This document shows positions 24,168-33,115 of a stretch of 64,000 nt of DNA, piece by piece. Each line of letters opens with the position of its first letter. The first letter of the stretch is position 1. The notes beneath the pieces were generated by a model, which ran no database searches, was not told the DNA's origin, and was given only the letters and a program-made list of their open reading frames with translations. The position numbers and the translations under genes are program-made. The stretch comes from Arsukibacterium sp. UBA5043. GTDB taxonomy: Bacteria; Pseudomonadota; Gammaproteobacteria; Enterobacterales; Alteromonadaceae. The stretch is taken from the NCBI GenBank assembly GCA_002415085.1, contig DIBV01000016.1, positions 86,517 to 150,516 on the forward strand, read 5' to 3'.

Positions 24168-24458
24168 TTAGCCGTCGGACAGCGGATCCAAGCTATAAAA
24201 CACATTTATAAAGCGCTGAATGATAAAAACCAGCAGTAGCGACAGCCCCATCGCGCTTAGAAAATCTAACTTTAGAATGGCAGTTGCCAGAACTCCGGTT
24301 ATGCCACCAATTACGCCAGAGCTCCAGACCATTGGCCCTCGCTTTGGCAAAAAATCCTGCTGGCAATGCTTACAGGTACCGTAAAATTTGTAAATAAGCA
24401 CCAATCTGTCACGCAGCTGTATATCTTGCTGACAATGCGGACACTGTTCAATCAGCAT
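24168..24458 (-). CDS. Small zinc-ribbon membrane protein at the end of peptide cassette 1
   Basis: I do not recognise this 96-aa protein. The N-terminal half carries two CxxC knuckles (CPHC and CKHC, about 22 residues apart), a probable zinc ribbon. The C-terminal half has two hydrophobic helices (about 47-65 and 68-85). The ATG at 24458 is preceded by CGGAGGT, so a TTG six codons upstream is not needed. It starts 57 bp after the C39 transporter stop on the same strand and may belong to the cassette as an accessory or immunity protein, but it could equally be a housekeeping neighbour. Confidence 0.7.
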   Translation of the reverse strand: MLIEQCPHCQQDIQLRDRLVLIYKFYGTCKHCQQDFLPKRGPMVWSSGVIGGITGVLATAILKLDFLSAMGLSLLLVFIIQRFINVFYSLDPLSDG

Positions 24459-24514
24459 TAGCAACCTCCGGTGCAAACTGCTGTAGTTCTCTTTCTGTAC
24501 GCATCTATTCCCTA

Positions 24515-26620
24515 CTAAGCACTTTGTTCGACCACTGGCTTCGGCAAGCCAAATTTTGCTTTGTACGCTTTGGTGACATCCCGCAGCTTACCGTTATGCA
24601 GTTGCATAATGCGCTCGGCATTTACAATGGTTTGTGGCCGGTGGGCGATGATGATTCTGGTCATATTTAGTTGTTTAATCGCCTGGTTTACATAGCGCTC
24701 CAGCTGCACATCTAAATGGCTGGTGGCTTCATCCATAAACAGTATTTTTGGTTTACGATATAGTGCCCTTGCCAGCAATAACCGCTGTTTCTGGCCGCCC
24801 GATAACGAACTGCCCATATCACCGACCAGGCTGTTATAGCCCATTTGCATGGTTGAAATATCCTGATGAATACCCGCCAGTTGAGCACTGGCCATAACCT
24901 GCTGCATATCCATCTGGCTGTCAAAAAAGCTGATATTCTCGGCAAGGGTACCCGACATTAACTGATCATCCTGCATTACTGCGGCAATTTGGCTACGGTA
25001 GTTGCGCAAGCCAAAGTGGCCGACATCAATCCCATCAACTTTTACTTTACCGGATGTTGCTGGCATTAAACCCAGCATAATTTTCATTAAACTGGTTTTA
25101 CCGGTACCAGATGGACCAATAATCGCAATATTGTCGCCAGCTTTAACGTTAAGGCTCAGGTTTTCAAACAGCAGCGGATCGGTGTCAGCGTAACGAAAAC
25201 TCACCCCTTCCAAAACTAACCCTCCGGTTAACTCCTTGCCATCAATACTATTGCCTTCGTCTTCTTTCTCGGTCAGGGCAATATCGGCTAATCGCTCCAA
25301 ATGCAGCTTAGTCATTTTAATCTGTACTATCAGGCCAATTAAGCTACTCATCCGGCCGGTAAACTGGCTTTTGTACGCAACAAAGGCAAACATCATTCCA
25401 ACGGTCATATCTCCGGCCATCACTAAGTGGGCCGCCAGATAGATAATTAAAATACCCTCAATGCCAAACAATAATTGATTGACCACCCCGGCACTGATGC
25501 CCCACTTGGCCAACCTGAAACCGACATTAATGGTTTCAGTATGGCGGTTTTGCCATAGGTTAAGCCGCTGCACTTCCTGGCCAAATAGCTTTAAACTTTG
25601 AATACCGCGTATCGACTCCATAAACACGCTTTGCTCTTTAGCCGAGGTAATAATGCTTTCTTCAGTCAACTTACGCATTGGCCAATAAAATGCCCAGCGC
25701 ACCAACGCATACAGCAGCACTACAACGACCACCACCAGGCTTAGCTGCGGGCTATACAGATACATCATGGCGAAAACAATAACTACCATAATGCCATCCA
25801 GCAGCCCTTCAACCAGGCTGGTGGTTAATAATGATTGAATAGCCGATAGCGAGCCAAAGCGTGAAGTAATATCTCCCATATGGCGCTTTTCGAAAAATGG
25901 TACAGGCAAATGCAGCAAGTGGCGGAACAGGTTAGTTACCATTTGCATACTCATCATGGTGCCAAGGTGCAGCGCTATCCAGCTACGCAACACCCCCACC
26001 ACCATTTGAATCAGCATCAGTAAACCAAAACCCAATGCCAGCACCATTAGTAAAGGCTTATCATGACTAACCAATACTTCATCAACTACCAGCTGCGTAT
26101 AATATGGCGAGGCAAGGGCAAAAATTTGTAAAATTAACGATAGAGCAAACAGCTTTACCAGGGCTGGCACTACGCCACGTATATTGGTCCAGAATGCGGT
26201 GAGGCCGAGCTTTACCCGCTCATCAACCTTTTTAAACTCACTGGTGGGTGTCAGCTCCAGTGCTACCCCGGTAAAGGCTTTATCCACTTCCTTAAATGAC
26301 AAGCGCCGCTCGCCCATGGCCGGGTCCAGAATAGTAATGCCATTGCGATGCACTTTCTTTAGTACCACAAAATGGTTCATTTCCCAGTGTAAAATGCAAG
26401 GCGTTTGCAGCTTGGCTAAGTCATCCAACTCCAGTTTTAATGCACGGCCAGTCATATTTAACTGGTTAGCCAGCAGCATTAACTGCTGCATATTGGCGCC
26501 TTTTAGCGACACACTATAGCGGCTGCGTAATGTGGTTAAATCCAGCTGATGGCCATGATAATTGGCCACCATAGCCATACAGGCCAGGCCGCATTCAGCT
26601 GATTCGGTTTGTAGTATCAT
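24515..26620 (-). CDS. C39-peptidase ABC transporter (bacteriocin exporter), cassette 1
   Basis: This 701-aa protein should cleave a double-glycine leader and export the mature peptide across the inner membrane. The N-terminal C39 peptidase (about 1-125) has the catalytic set Cys10 in ESAECGLAC, His83 in NHFVVLK and Asp99 in ILDP. A six-helix ABC membrane domain (about 160-440) follows, then the ATPase with GPSGTGKTS, LSGGQKQR and ILFMDEATSHLD. A stop codon lies immediately upstream in frame, so only nine residues precede the catalytic Cys, shorter than in the second exporter of this window. It is 77 bp downstream of the small membrane protein and serves the GG-leader peptide gene of the same operon. 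Confidence 0.93.
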   Translation of the reverse strand: MILQTESAECGLACMAMVANYHGHQLDLTTLRSRYSVSLKGANMQQLMLLANQLNMTGRALKLELDDLAKLQTPCILHWEMNHFVVLKKVHRNGITILDPAMGERRLSFKEVDKAFTGVALELTPTSEFKKVDERVKLGLTAFWTNIRGVVPALVKLFALSLILQIFALASPYYTQLVVDEVLVSHDKPLLMVLALGFGLLMLIQMVVGVLRSWIALHLGTMMSMQMVTNLFRHLLHLPVPFFEKRHMGDITSRFGSLSAIQSLLTTSLVEGLLDGIMVVIVFAMMYLYSPQLSLVVVVVVLLYALVRWAFYWPMRKLTEESIITSAKEQSVFMESIRGIQSLKLFGQEVQRLNLWQNRHTETINVGFRLAKWGISAGVVNQLLFGIEGILIIYLAAHLVMAGDMTVGMMFAFVAYKSQFTGRMSSLIGLIVQIKMTKLHLERLADIALTEKEDEGNSIDGKELTGGLVLEGVSFRYADTDPLLFENLSLNVKAGDNIAIIGPSGTGKTSLMKIMLGLMPATSGKVKVDGIDVGHFGLRNYRSQIAAVMQDDQLMSGTLAENISFFDSQMDMQQVMASAQLAGIHQDISTMQMGYNSLVGDMGSSLSGGQKQRLLLARALYRKPKILFMDEATSHLDVQLERYVNQAIKQLNMTRIIIAHRPQTIVNAERIMQLHNGKLRDVTKAYKAKFGLPKPVVEQSA

Positions 26621-26697
26621 TTATTTTATATCACAAGATTGATGCGAATTAGCATAACAATGCAAAACAATACTTTTTTTCTGGACATAGTACATCG

Positions 26698-26952
26698 TTA
26701 CTTGCCTTTCCCGTACTTAGCGATCACAAGTGAGTGAACATATGTTGCAGAAACAATAATCACTGTAAAGAAAAGCGCTTTAACTATTGACGAAACTACT
26801 GCATCTGGAAATTTCAAATAGAATGAGTAAGAATTGACCACAAAAATCAAAACGCAGGTATAAATGATTTTTTTATGCTCTTTTTTTGCAAATAAAGGGG
26901 ACAAAATAATTATGGCAATAAACACATTAATGAAAATGAAAAGGAGTGACAT
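26698..26952 (-). CDS. Small hydrophobic protein, candidate immunity protein
   Basis: This 84-aa protein has three predicted membrane helices (about 2-22, 30-47 and 56-76) separated by Lys-rich loops and no other domain. It sits between the GG-leader peptide gene and its exporter, the usual place for a bacteriocin immunity gene, and its base composition is clearly more A/T-rich than its neighbours. The ATG at 26952 has an AGGAAAG site; a TTG six codons upstream is less likely. Immunity function is inferred from size, topology and position only; there is no sequence family I can name. Confidence 0.65.
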   Translation of the reverse strand: MSLLFIFINVFIAIIILSPLFAKKEHKKIIYTCVLIFVVNSYSFYLKFPDAVVSSIVKALFFTVIIVSATYVHSLVIAKYGKGK

Positions 26953-26972
26953 GATTTTCTCTTTCCTCAAGT

Positions 26973-27015
26973 TTTCTGAGTACTCACTCAGAAAGCAGGG
27001 AGCTATCCCTGCTTT
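26973..27015 (-). other. Two overlapping hairpins between precursor and immunity candidate
   Basis: TTTCTGAG/CTCAGAAA (26973-26994) and AAAGCAGGG/CCCTGCTTT (26992-27015) are perfect inverted repeats that share three bases, so they compete. No T run follows on the minus strand. A transcript-stabilising or partial attenuation role after the precursor gene is possible. Confidence 0.5.
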
Positions 27016-27033
27016 AAAAAATATATTTGAGTA

Positions 27034-27414
27034 TTAATTTGGAGCGTGAGGCACTACAGCGGTAATGACACCAACACCTGCTACACTTGTTCCGCCTACC
27101 ACTGAGGTGTACACCTGACCAGCTACACGTAGCCCGGTTGTTGCAAGAGCCGCGCCTGAACCAAGCAATACTCCAGAAACTACTCCTCCAGCCACACCTG
27201 CTCCAATGCTCTCGCCTTTAAATGCAGCAGCAACACCACCAATGAATCCACCTAAAATACCACCAGCAACACTAGTAATAATAAATTGATTATCTCCACT
27301 CATATCCATGGCTGACGGGCTAGTTAGATTTGTGATTGGAGCATCACTGCCGTTGCTTGCCTGATATACACCACCACTAACCACTTCAACTTGATCAAAT
27401 GTTAACTCTTGCAT
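27034..27414 (-). CDS. Double-glycine-leader bacteriocin-like precursor peptide
   Basis: The 126-aa product opens with the 15-residue leader MQELTFDQVEVVSGG. Hydrophobic residues at -12, -7 and -4 and GG at -2/-1 match the C39 leader consensus seen in colicin V-type microcins. The predicted mature part is about 111 residues, with a polar N-terminus (to about residue 45) and then a long Gly/Ala/Val-rich hydrophobic stretch with many GxxxG-like steps (GGILGGFIGG, GAGVAGGVVSG). There is no cysteine, and no modification enzyme belongs to this cassette, so an unmodified pore-forming class II microcin is the best reading. The ATG has an AGGAGA site. The operon supplies an adaptor upstream and exporter downstream. 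Confidence 0.87.
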   Translation of the reverse strand: MQELTFDQVEVVSGGVYQASNGSDAPITNLTSPSAMDMSGDNQFIITSVAGGILGGFIGGVAAAFKGESIGAGVAGGVVSGVLLGSGAALATTGLRVAGQVYTSVVGGTSVAGVGVITAVVPHAPN

Positions 27415-27466
27415 AGTATCTCTCCTTGAGATGCTTTTAAGTTTAAAGGTTTGCTCTGTTTCAGAG

Positions 27467-28717
27467 CTATAAGCGCCCTTTCAGGCTTAAAATCGGCTCA
27501 AACAACCAGGCTAACAGACTGCGTTGTTCCAGCACGATATCTGCGCTTAACAGCATGCCCGATTGCAGCGGGACTGTGTTGCCATAAGCGCGGATCAGTT
27601 GCGAATCCAGTGCTACCTGTACCCGATACACTGGCTCCTGTACGGCGACAGGCATATCGACTTCGTTGGGAAGCACGATAGCCTGCGCCGTTTTTATTAC
27701 TTGCCCTTCATACAAGCCAAAACGCTGGTACGGAAAGGCATCAAAGCGTAAGCGGGTGCGCTGACCCGGCATTACAAAGCCGTAGGCACGGGTCGGCACC
27801 AGCAAAATGGCTTGCAGCTGAGCGTTGTCGGGCATAATGGTTAATAGCGGCAAGCCGACCCGCACATTATTGCCAATTTCTGCTACCAGGTTGGTAACCC
27901 GGCCACTGATAGGCGCGGTAATCAGCATTTCGCCGCGGGCATTAAGCTCGGTTTGTTGTTGCTGCAGGCGGGAAATATCGCTATCCAGCAGCGCCAGTTG
28001 CTGCTCTCGCTCGCTGGGCAGGCGCTGCAGCAGGCCGCTTAGCTGGGCTAGCTGGGCTTTGTGGTTTTGTTCATTGGCATTAAGTTCGGCCAGTTGCTGG
28101 CGAATATTCAACACCAGTTCCTGTTGTTGTTGCAGCTCGGTAGTGGAAATAGCACCGCGTTTATGCAGCCCCTGAAAATCCTGCTGGCGCTGTTGATTTA
28201 ACTGCAGCCGTTGTTGCAACAATTGCTGCTGGGCAGCAATATCATCCAGTAAATTATGGCTTAGGGTTAAGCGATTGCGATACTCAGTTTCCTGCTGGCT
28301 AAACTGACTGACCAATTGTTGCTTGCGTAAGGTAACCAGCTCAGTTTGCTGCACCAGGCCCTGAAACAAAGTGCCGGTCAGGCTGTCGCCAGCCGATAAA
28401 TGCTCGGGAATGGTTACTAACGCCAGGCGATCGCCGGCCTTAACCTGCTGGCCGTCTTCAACAAACACTTGCTGAATAACCCCGGCGCGGGATGACACGA
28501 CTTTGGCCAGACCAATATCGGGTTTCAGGTAACCGGTTACGGTTTCTTTGCGGTTAAAAGAGGTAACACTAAGGAACACCACAATAGCCACCACCACACA
28601 GAGTAAAATAGTGGTTAGCACTGTGCTGCTAAGCGGCTGGGCAATAATTACATCGCCATCTAAACGCGCGCTCTGCTGCTTAACAGCATTAGCGCGAAAC
28701 AATCCCTGTTCTGCCAC
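27467..28717 (-). CDS. HlyD-family membrane fusion protein, cassette 1
   Basis: This 416-aa periplasmic adaptor links the C39 exporter to an outer-membrane TolC-type channel. It has one N-terminal transmembrane helix (about 30-50), a lipoyl-like half (about 58-105), a long Gln-rich coiled coil (about 120-275) and the matching C-terminal lipoyl and beta-barrel part (SGRVTNLVAEIGNNVRVG onward). The start is GTG at 28717, with GAGG very close upstream, so the exact start is uncertain. It is the first gene of the cassette, ahead of the precursor. No TolC gene is present in the window. Confidence 0.92.
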   Translation of the reverse strand: MAEQGLFRANAVKQQSARLDGDVIIAQPLSSTVLTTILLCVVVAIVVFLSVTSFNRKETVTGYLKPDIGLAKVVSSRAGVIQQVFVEDGQQVKAGDRLALVTIPEHLSAGDSLTGTLFQGLVQQTELVTLRKQQLVSQFSQQETEYRNRLTLSHNLLDDIAAQQQLLQQRLQLNQQRQQDFQGLHKRGAISTTELQQQQELVLNIRQQLAELNANEQNHKAQLAQLSGLLQRLPSEREQQLALLDSDISRLQQQQTELNARGEMLITAPISGRVTNLVAEIGNNVRVGLPLLTIMPDNAQLQAILLVPTRAYGFVMPGQRTRLRFDAFPYQRFGLYEGQVIKTAQAIVLPNEVDMPVAVQEPVYRVQVALDSQLIRAYGNTVPLQSGMLLSADIVLEQRSLLAWLFEPILSLKGRL

Positions 28718-29086
28718 AACAACCTCAAACTTCTATTGTGTTTACAATACTGCAAACTTTGTAAGTTCGAGCAAGCTAATATGTTTCAATTTAATACACA
28801 ATAATTTGTTATATTCTTTTTTGTTATATTAATATTGCTTAATCAACAAATTAACAGGGGGGGGGGTAGTAAAATCAGGTACTTATCAGCAGTACATTTG
28901 GCCTCTAAAAAATTGCAGAACACTGATCGCTTAAATTTCGACCAAGCAATATCCGGCCGACCAGGCTAAACGCAGTTACATTTTACGTGACTAATCCCTG
29001 CTTAACGCTTTTTTAGCATTGCAGACGGCTATCGGGTTTGCGATTATGCAGCCCTGCTTTTATCTTTTCAATTAACGGTGCGCCTG
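28718..29086. other. Long A/T-rich intergenic region between cassette 1 and mtnK
   Basis: This 369-bp gap separates divergent genes and must hold both promoters. Bases 28735-28855 are strongly A/T-rich. A run of ten G residues follows at 28857-28866. I found no convincing open reading frame, tRNA or intrinsic terminator in it, and no clear riboswitch before mtnK. Confidence 0.7.
28857..28866. repeat. G(10) homopolymer tract
   Basis: Ten consecutive G residues stand in otherwise A/T-rich intergenic DNA, about 140 bp upstream of the hlyD start and 220 bp upstream of mtnK. Such tracts are prone to slippage in replication and in sequencing. Confidence 0.9.
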
Positions 29087-30289
29087 ATGAGTGAGTACAA
29101 AACCTTCAATGCCGATGACGCTATCGCCTTTGCCGATGAACACAGCGAATTGTTTGGCGAGCATAGCAAGCTCAGCGCGGTTGAATTAACAGACGGCGAT
29201 CAAAACCTGGTTTTTAGGATCGAGAATGATAAAGGTACCTCGCTGATTGTAAAACAAGCTCTACCTTACGCCCACCTGATGGGTGAAAGCTGGCCACTGA
29301 CCACCGATCGGTCGCGGATTGAAGCCGAAGTGCTGAAATTACACCGACGGTTTTGCCCGCAGCATACGGTTGAAGTACGTTATTTTGACCCGATAGCCTG
29401 CGCCATGCTAATGGAAGACCTGGACGACTACCGGATATTACGTGCCGAACTGATCGACGGCAAAAAATTTAACCATCTAGCGCCACAAATGGCCAGCTAT
29501 ATGGCAAATACCTTATTTTACACCAGCGATTTTGTGCTGAGCAGCGAACATAAAAAAGCCGAAGTTGCCCGTTTTTTAAACCCGGAACTGTGCCTGATCA
29601 CAGAAGATTTATTTTTTACCGACCCTTACTGCAATCATGAACGCAATAACATTGAACCATCGATGCTGGAAAAAGCGAAAACACTTTGGCATGACGATGC
29701 CTTAAAAGCAGAGGTTGCCGCATTAAAAGCCAGTTTTCTAAGTAAGCCTCAGGCGTTATTACATGGCGATTTACACAGTGGCAGCGTGTTTATTAACAGC
29801 GATAACTGCAAAGTAATTGATGCCGAATTTGGCTTTTTTGGCCCGATAGGCTTTGATGTTGGCAGCTTGCTGGGCAACTTACTTATTAACTATTTAGCCT
29901 GCCCTGGCTTACAGGACGCAGCTGATTGCACCAGCCAGCAGGCCTATTTACTGGAGCAAGCTGAACAGCTGTGGCTGGATTTCAGCGAGACATTTACTGA
30001 ATTGATGAGCCGGGAGACCCAGGACCCGGCGCTGGAAAGCAGCTTGTATCAGCAACGCTTTTTACAGCAGGTATTTAGCGATACAGCCGGCTATGCCGGC
30101 TGTGAGCTGATTCGACGGACGGTAGGCCTGGCGCATGCGGCAGATATTGACAGTATCAGCGATGCTGGTAAGCGGGCGCAGTGTCAGCGAAATGCGTTAA
30201 AGCTGGGTCGGGAGCTGATTATGCAGCGCTCAGATTTAAATAATATCAGCCAGTTACTTAATTTAGTGCGCTATCAGCAGTCTGACTGA
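29087..30289 (+). CDS. mtnK: S-methyl-5-thioribose kinase
   Basis: MtnK phosphorylates methylthioribose in the methionine salvage pathway. The 400-aa protein has a choline-kinase-like fold with the nucleotide loop LTDGDQNLVFRI, a MEDLDDYR hinge, the catalytic loop LLHGDLHSGSVF and the metal-binding DAEFGFFGPIGFD. The ATG at 29087 is preferred to a GTG three codons upstream. No mtnA or other salvage gene lies beside it, so it is an isolated housekeeping gene splitting the two parts of the peptide island. Confidence 0.93.
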   Translation: MSEYKTFNADDAIAFADEHSELFGEHSKLSAVELTDGDQNLVFRIENDKGTSLIVKQALPYAHLMGESWPLTTDRSRIEAEVLKLHRRFCPQHTVEVRYFDPIACAMLMEDLDDYRILRAELIDGKKFNHLAPQMASYMANTLFYTSDFVLSSEHKKAEVARFLNPELCLITEDLFFTDPYCNHERNNIEPSMLEKAKTLWHDDALKAEVAALKASFLSKPQALLHGDLHSGSVFINSDNCKVIDAEFGFFGPIGFDVGSLLGNLLINYLACPGLQDAADCTSQQAYLLEQAEQLWLDFSETFTELMSRETQDPALESSLYQQRFLQQVFSDTAGYAGCELIRRTVGLAHAADIDSISDAGKRAQCQRNALKLGRELIMQRSDLNNISQLLNLVRYQQSD

Positions 30290-30356
30290 TCGCGCCAATT
30301 AGCCGTTGGGTCTAGCCCGCCTGACGTATTTTACATCTACTTACAATTAATCAACT

Positions 30357-30405
30357 CTGGCAGCCATAACCGGCTGTCAGGCCAGTTTAGCTTGTGGCAA
30401 ACTGG
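30357..30405 (+). other. Tandem hairpins in the leader of the ABC exporter operon
   Basis: CTGGCAGCC/GGCTGTCAG (one G-U, 30357-30380) and CCAGTTT/AAACTGG (30382-30405) form two adjacent inverted repeats shortly before the ATPase start. No T tract follows. They could be an operator or a leader structure. Confidence 0.4.
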
Positions 30406-30435
30406 AGCGATTCTAACCACAAGCAGGTTGAGCAG

Positions 30436-31128
30436 ATGATTACGGCGAAAGCCCTTTATAAAAACTTTGGCAGTGGCGATAGCCAGGTACAGGCGCTGCG
30501 TAATGTCAGCCTGGACATTGCTGAAAACGAATTTGTTGCCGTGATGGGTAGCTCAGGTTCAGGTAAGTCGACTCTGATGAATATTCTTGGTTGCCTGGAC
30601 ACGCCAAGTGCCGGCCAATATCAACTGGCAGGCCAGGTCATTGGCCAGTTGGATGATGTCAGCCTGTCGGCGATGCGTAATCAGCATATTGGTTTTATTT
30701 TTCAGTCGTTTCACTTATTACCCAGACTTACCGCTGCCCAGAATGTGGCATTGCCATTACGCTACACTGATATTGCCCCGGAGCAGGCTATCGCCCGGGC
30801 CAATGATTTGCTGGATCAGGTGGGGCTGGGCCATCGCAAAGACCATAAGCCCCATGAAATGTCAGGTGGTCAGCGCCAGCGCGTGGCCATTGCCCGGGCT
30901 CTGGTAAACCGGCCTAAAGTGATTTTTGCCGATGAACCTACCGGCAATCTGGATAGCAAAACCTCCAAAGAGATCATGCAGCTGCTGTGTGACTTACACC
31001 AGCAGGGCAATACTATTGTTATGGTCACCCATGAAGATGAAATCGCTGCCTATGCCGGCCGCGTGATCCGGATGCGTGATGGTCAGATAACGGAGGACAG
31101 CGCATGTTCAAACGCACGTTCAGCATAG
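30436..31128 (+). CDS. ABC exporter ATP-binding protein (MacB/LolD type)
   Basis: This 230-aa ATPase powers the permease encoded at the end of the same operon. Motifs are complete: GSSGSGKST (Walker A), the Q loop FIFQSFHLLPRLTA, MSGGQRQRVAIARAL (signature) and VIFADEPTGNLDSKT (Walker B), with the TGNLDS ending typical of the MacB/LolD/FtsE class. The ATG at 30436 gives the normal length; a GTG at 30394 would add 14 residues without family similarity. Its 3' end overlaps the first adaptor by 25 bp. Confidence 0.92.
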   Translation: MITAKALYKNFGSGDSQVQALRNVSLDIAENEFVAVMGSSGSGKSTLMNILGCLDTPSAGQYQLAGQVIGQLDDVSLSAMRNQHIGFIFQSFHLLPRLTAAQNVALPLRYTDIAPEQAIARANDLLDQVGLGHRKDHKPHEMSGGQRQRVAIARALVNRPKVIFADEPTGNLDSKTSKEIMQLLCDLHQQGNTIVMVTHEDEIAAYAGRVIRMRDGQITEDSACSNARSA

Positions 31129-32087
31129 TATTTCTGGCTGTCGGCCAGTTAAGTTTCAGTGCCTTCAGCACCGCGGACACCACCGGCAATAGTGAGTTAC
31201 CGTTACTACTCACCGGAACCTTACAATCAGCTGACCGCCAGAGTGTGGTTGCCCCGATGAGTGATAACTGGCGGGTACAGGTGCAATGGCTGCAAAATGA
31301 AAGTGAGCCGGTGAAAACCGGCGATTTGATTGCAGTATTTGACGCTGGTAATACCCAGGCCCAGATTGAACAGTTGAAAAGCAGCTTAGTTAACCATGAA
31401 GAGCGGCTAAATCAGTTGAAAAGTGAGCATAAACAAAGTGTGATGGAAGCAGAGTATGAGCTGAATCGCCGCCAGCTGCTGCTGGAAAAAGCCGGTATCG
31501 ATGCCGGCGTACCTAAGGCAAATTTAAGCTTATACGACTTCGAGCAATATCAACTGGAACAAAAGCGGGCGCGCACGGAAGCCAGCAAGGCGGCAGAACA
31601 ATTAGCCGTTGCCAGGATCACCGCCGATGCCGCATTAACCAAGCAACAGTTGCTTATAAAACAAACCCAGGCTGAGCTAACGGACGCTGAAAATGTGCTA
31701 AGCCGGATGAGTGTTTACGCTACCCAGGATGGCAATATCAGTTATGGCAACCACCCCTGGTATGGTACCAAAATATATGCCGGCGTTACGGCGCAGCCGG
31801 GTTGGCTGATTGCTGAACTGAACCGCAAAGACAATTTATATATTGAAGCCTGGGTGCATGAAACGGATTTACCGCGCCTGCAGCAGGCCGATGCGCTGCA
31901 GGCACGGTTTGATATTGCCCCCGACCAACCTTTCACTGTTACTCTCAGTGAGTTAGCTAATCAGGGCGAGAAACGCCAGAGTTGGGGTAATGCCCTGTAT
32001 TATAAAGCTTCATTTACCGCCGCCCAGCTGCCTGTTACCAGTCCGATGCTGGGTATGGGCATGTTAATAGAGGTAGCGGCAAAGTGA
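31104..32087 (+). CDS. Periplasmic adaptor 1 of the MacB-like exporter
   Basis: The 327-aa protein is an HlyD/RND-type membrane fusion protein with a cleavable Sec signal (about 1-25) and no lipobox. A lipoyl-like beginning (GTLQSADRQSVVAP), a coiled coil (about 85-195) and beta-barrel-like parts follow. It is unusual in beginning the mature chain almost directly with the lipoyl strand. It overlaps the ATPase gene at its start and the next adaptor by GTGA at its end, which points to coupled translation. Confidence 0.85.
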   Translation: MFKRTFSIVFLAVGQLSFSAFSTADTTGNSELPLLLTGTLQSADRQSVVAPMSDNWRVQVQWLQNESEPVKTGDLIAVFDAGNTQAQIEQLKSSLVNHEERLNQLKSEHKQSVMEAEYELNRRQLLLEKAGIDAGVPKANLSLYDFEQYQLEQKRARTEASKAAEQLAVARITADAALTKQQLLIKQTQAELTDAENVLSRMSVYATQDGNISYGNHPWYGTKIYAGVTAQPGWLIAELNRKDNLYIEAWVHETDLPRLQQADALQARFDIAPDQPFTVTLSELANQGEKRQSWGNALYYKASFTAAQLPVTSPMLGMGMLIEVAAK

Positions 32088-33115
32088 CTTTATCAAACCC
32101 AAAACCATACCAGTACTGCCTTAGCGCGGTATTATGCACCTTGCTGCTGAGCGCTTGTCAGCCGGAACGCGTCCAGGATAGCACCAGTGCTGTTGTCAGC
32201 TATGTCCGTGCCACCGGCGAGTTAACCGCCGCTAATTCATTTAAAGCCTCGCCACCCAGCGTCAGCAATATGTGGCAATATAATATTAAGCAGTTAGCAC
32301 CGGAAAGCAGCATGTTAACCGAAGGCACCGTAGTGGTGGCGTTTGACGGCCAGCGGCTGACCGACGAGCTGAATAACAAAAATATTGAACTGAAAAGTGC
32401 CGAGCAGGAACTGGCCAACCGTTTGCGCAGCGACGAGCAGACATTTGAAGAGTTGAAACTGACCCTGGCCGAGCGGAAAATGGAATATGATCGCGAGCAA
32501 CGTAAAGCCGAGATTGTTGACCAGTCGACCTCTGCTAATGACCGGCGTAAAGCCCAAATAGACTTTACCATTGCCGACAACCAATACCAGCTGGCTCAGG
32601 CGAGGCTGGCCAGCCATCAGCAACAGCGCCAGGCTGAAGAGCAAATGCTGCTGGCAAAAGTCAGTCGCTTGCAGTCAGAGGTTAGCCAGCTGCAACGCAA
32701 TATCGCCAGTATGCAGGTTAAAGCCCCCTTTGCCGGTGTCATGGTCTACAGCATTGGTTTTGACGGCGAGAAATTTTCAGTTGGCGACAGTGCCCAGTTT
32801 GGTCAGCCGGTTGCCGAAGTTAGCCAGCTGGACAGCCTGTATGTTAAAGCCGAAATTGACGAGATCGATTTAAAACAGCTGCAACCAGGATTAGCGGTTG
32901 AAGTTACACTGGATGCTTATCCGGAGCGACGATTTAATGGCGTACTGCAAAGCCTGGGCAACGCAGTGCGGGATAAATCTAACGACAACCTGCGCCGGGT
33001 AGTCGATGCCAGTGTCAGCCTGACCAATCTGGATACCGAGCTGATGCGCCCTGGTATGTCGGCCCGTCTTAATATCAGTCTGGGCAACCTGCAGGGAGAG
33101 CCGAATGAAAACTAA
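32084..33115 (+). CDS. Periplasmic adaptor 2 of the MacB-like exporter, lipoprotein
   Basis: The 343-aa protein has a lipoprotein signal peptide ending LLLSAC and the HlyD-type order lipoyl strand, coiled coil (about 95-205), lipoyl strand (VKAPFAGVMVY) and beta-barrel. The start codon is GTG at 32084, overlapping the previous stop as GTGA. It overlaps the third adaptor by 11 bp. Three different adaptors in one operon are not usual for MacAB, where a single MacA suffices. Confidence 0.87.
   Translation: MTLSNPKPYQYCLSAVLCTLLLSACQPERVQDSTSAVVSYVRATGELTAANSFKASPPSVSNMWQYNIKQLAPESSMLTEGTVVVAFDGQRLTDELNNKNIELKSAEQELANRLRSDEQTFEELKLTLAERKMEYDREQRKAEIVDQSTSANDRRKAQIDFTIADNQYQLAQARLASHQQQRQAEEQMLLAKVSRLQSEVSQLQRNIASMQVKAPFAGVMVYSIGFDGEKFSVGDSAQFGQPVAEVSQLDSLYVKAEIDEIDLKQLQPGLAVEVTLDAYPERRFNGVLQSLGNAVRDKSNDNLRRVVDASVSLTNLDTELMRPGMSARLNISLGNLQGEPNEN

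Noticed and set aside
27034-27414. Lanthipeptide or sactipeptide precursor
   Set aside because: The core has no cysteine, and its own cassette has no modification enzyme.
28857-28866. Phase-variable coding tract
   Set aside because: The G run is intergenic; no reading frame crosses it.
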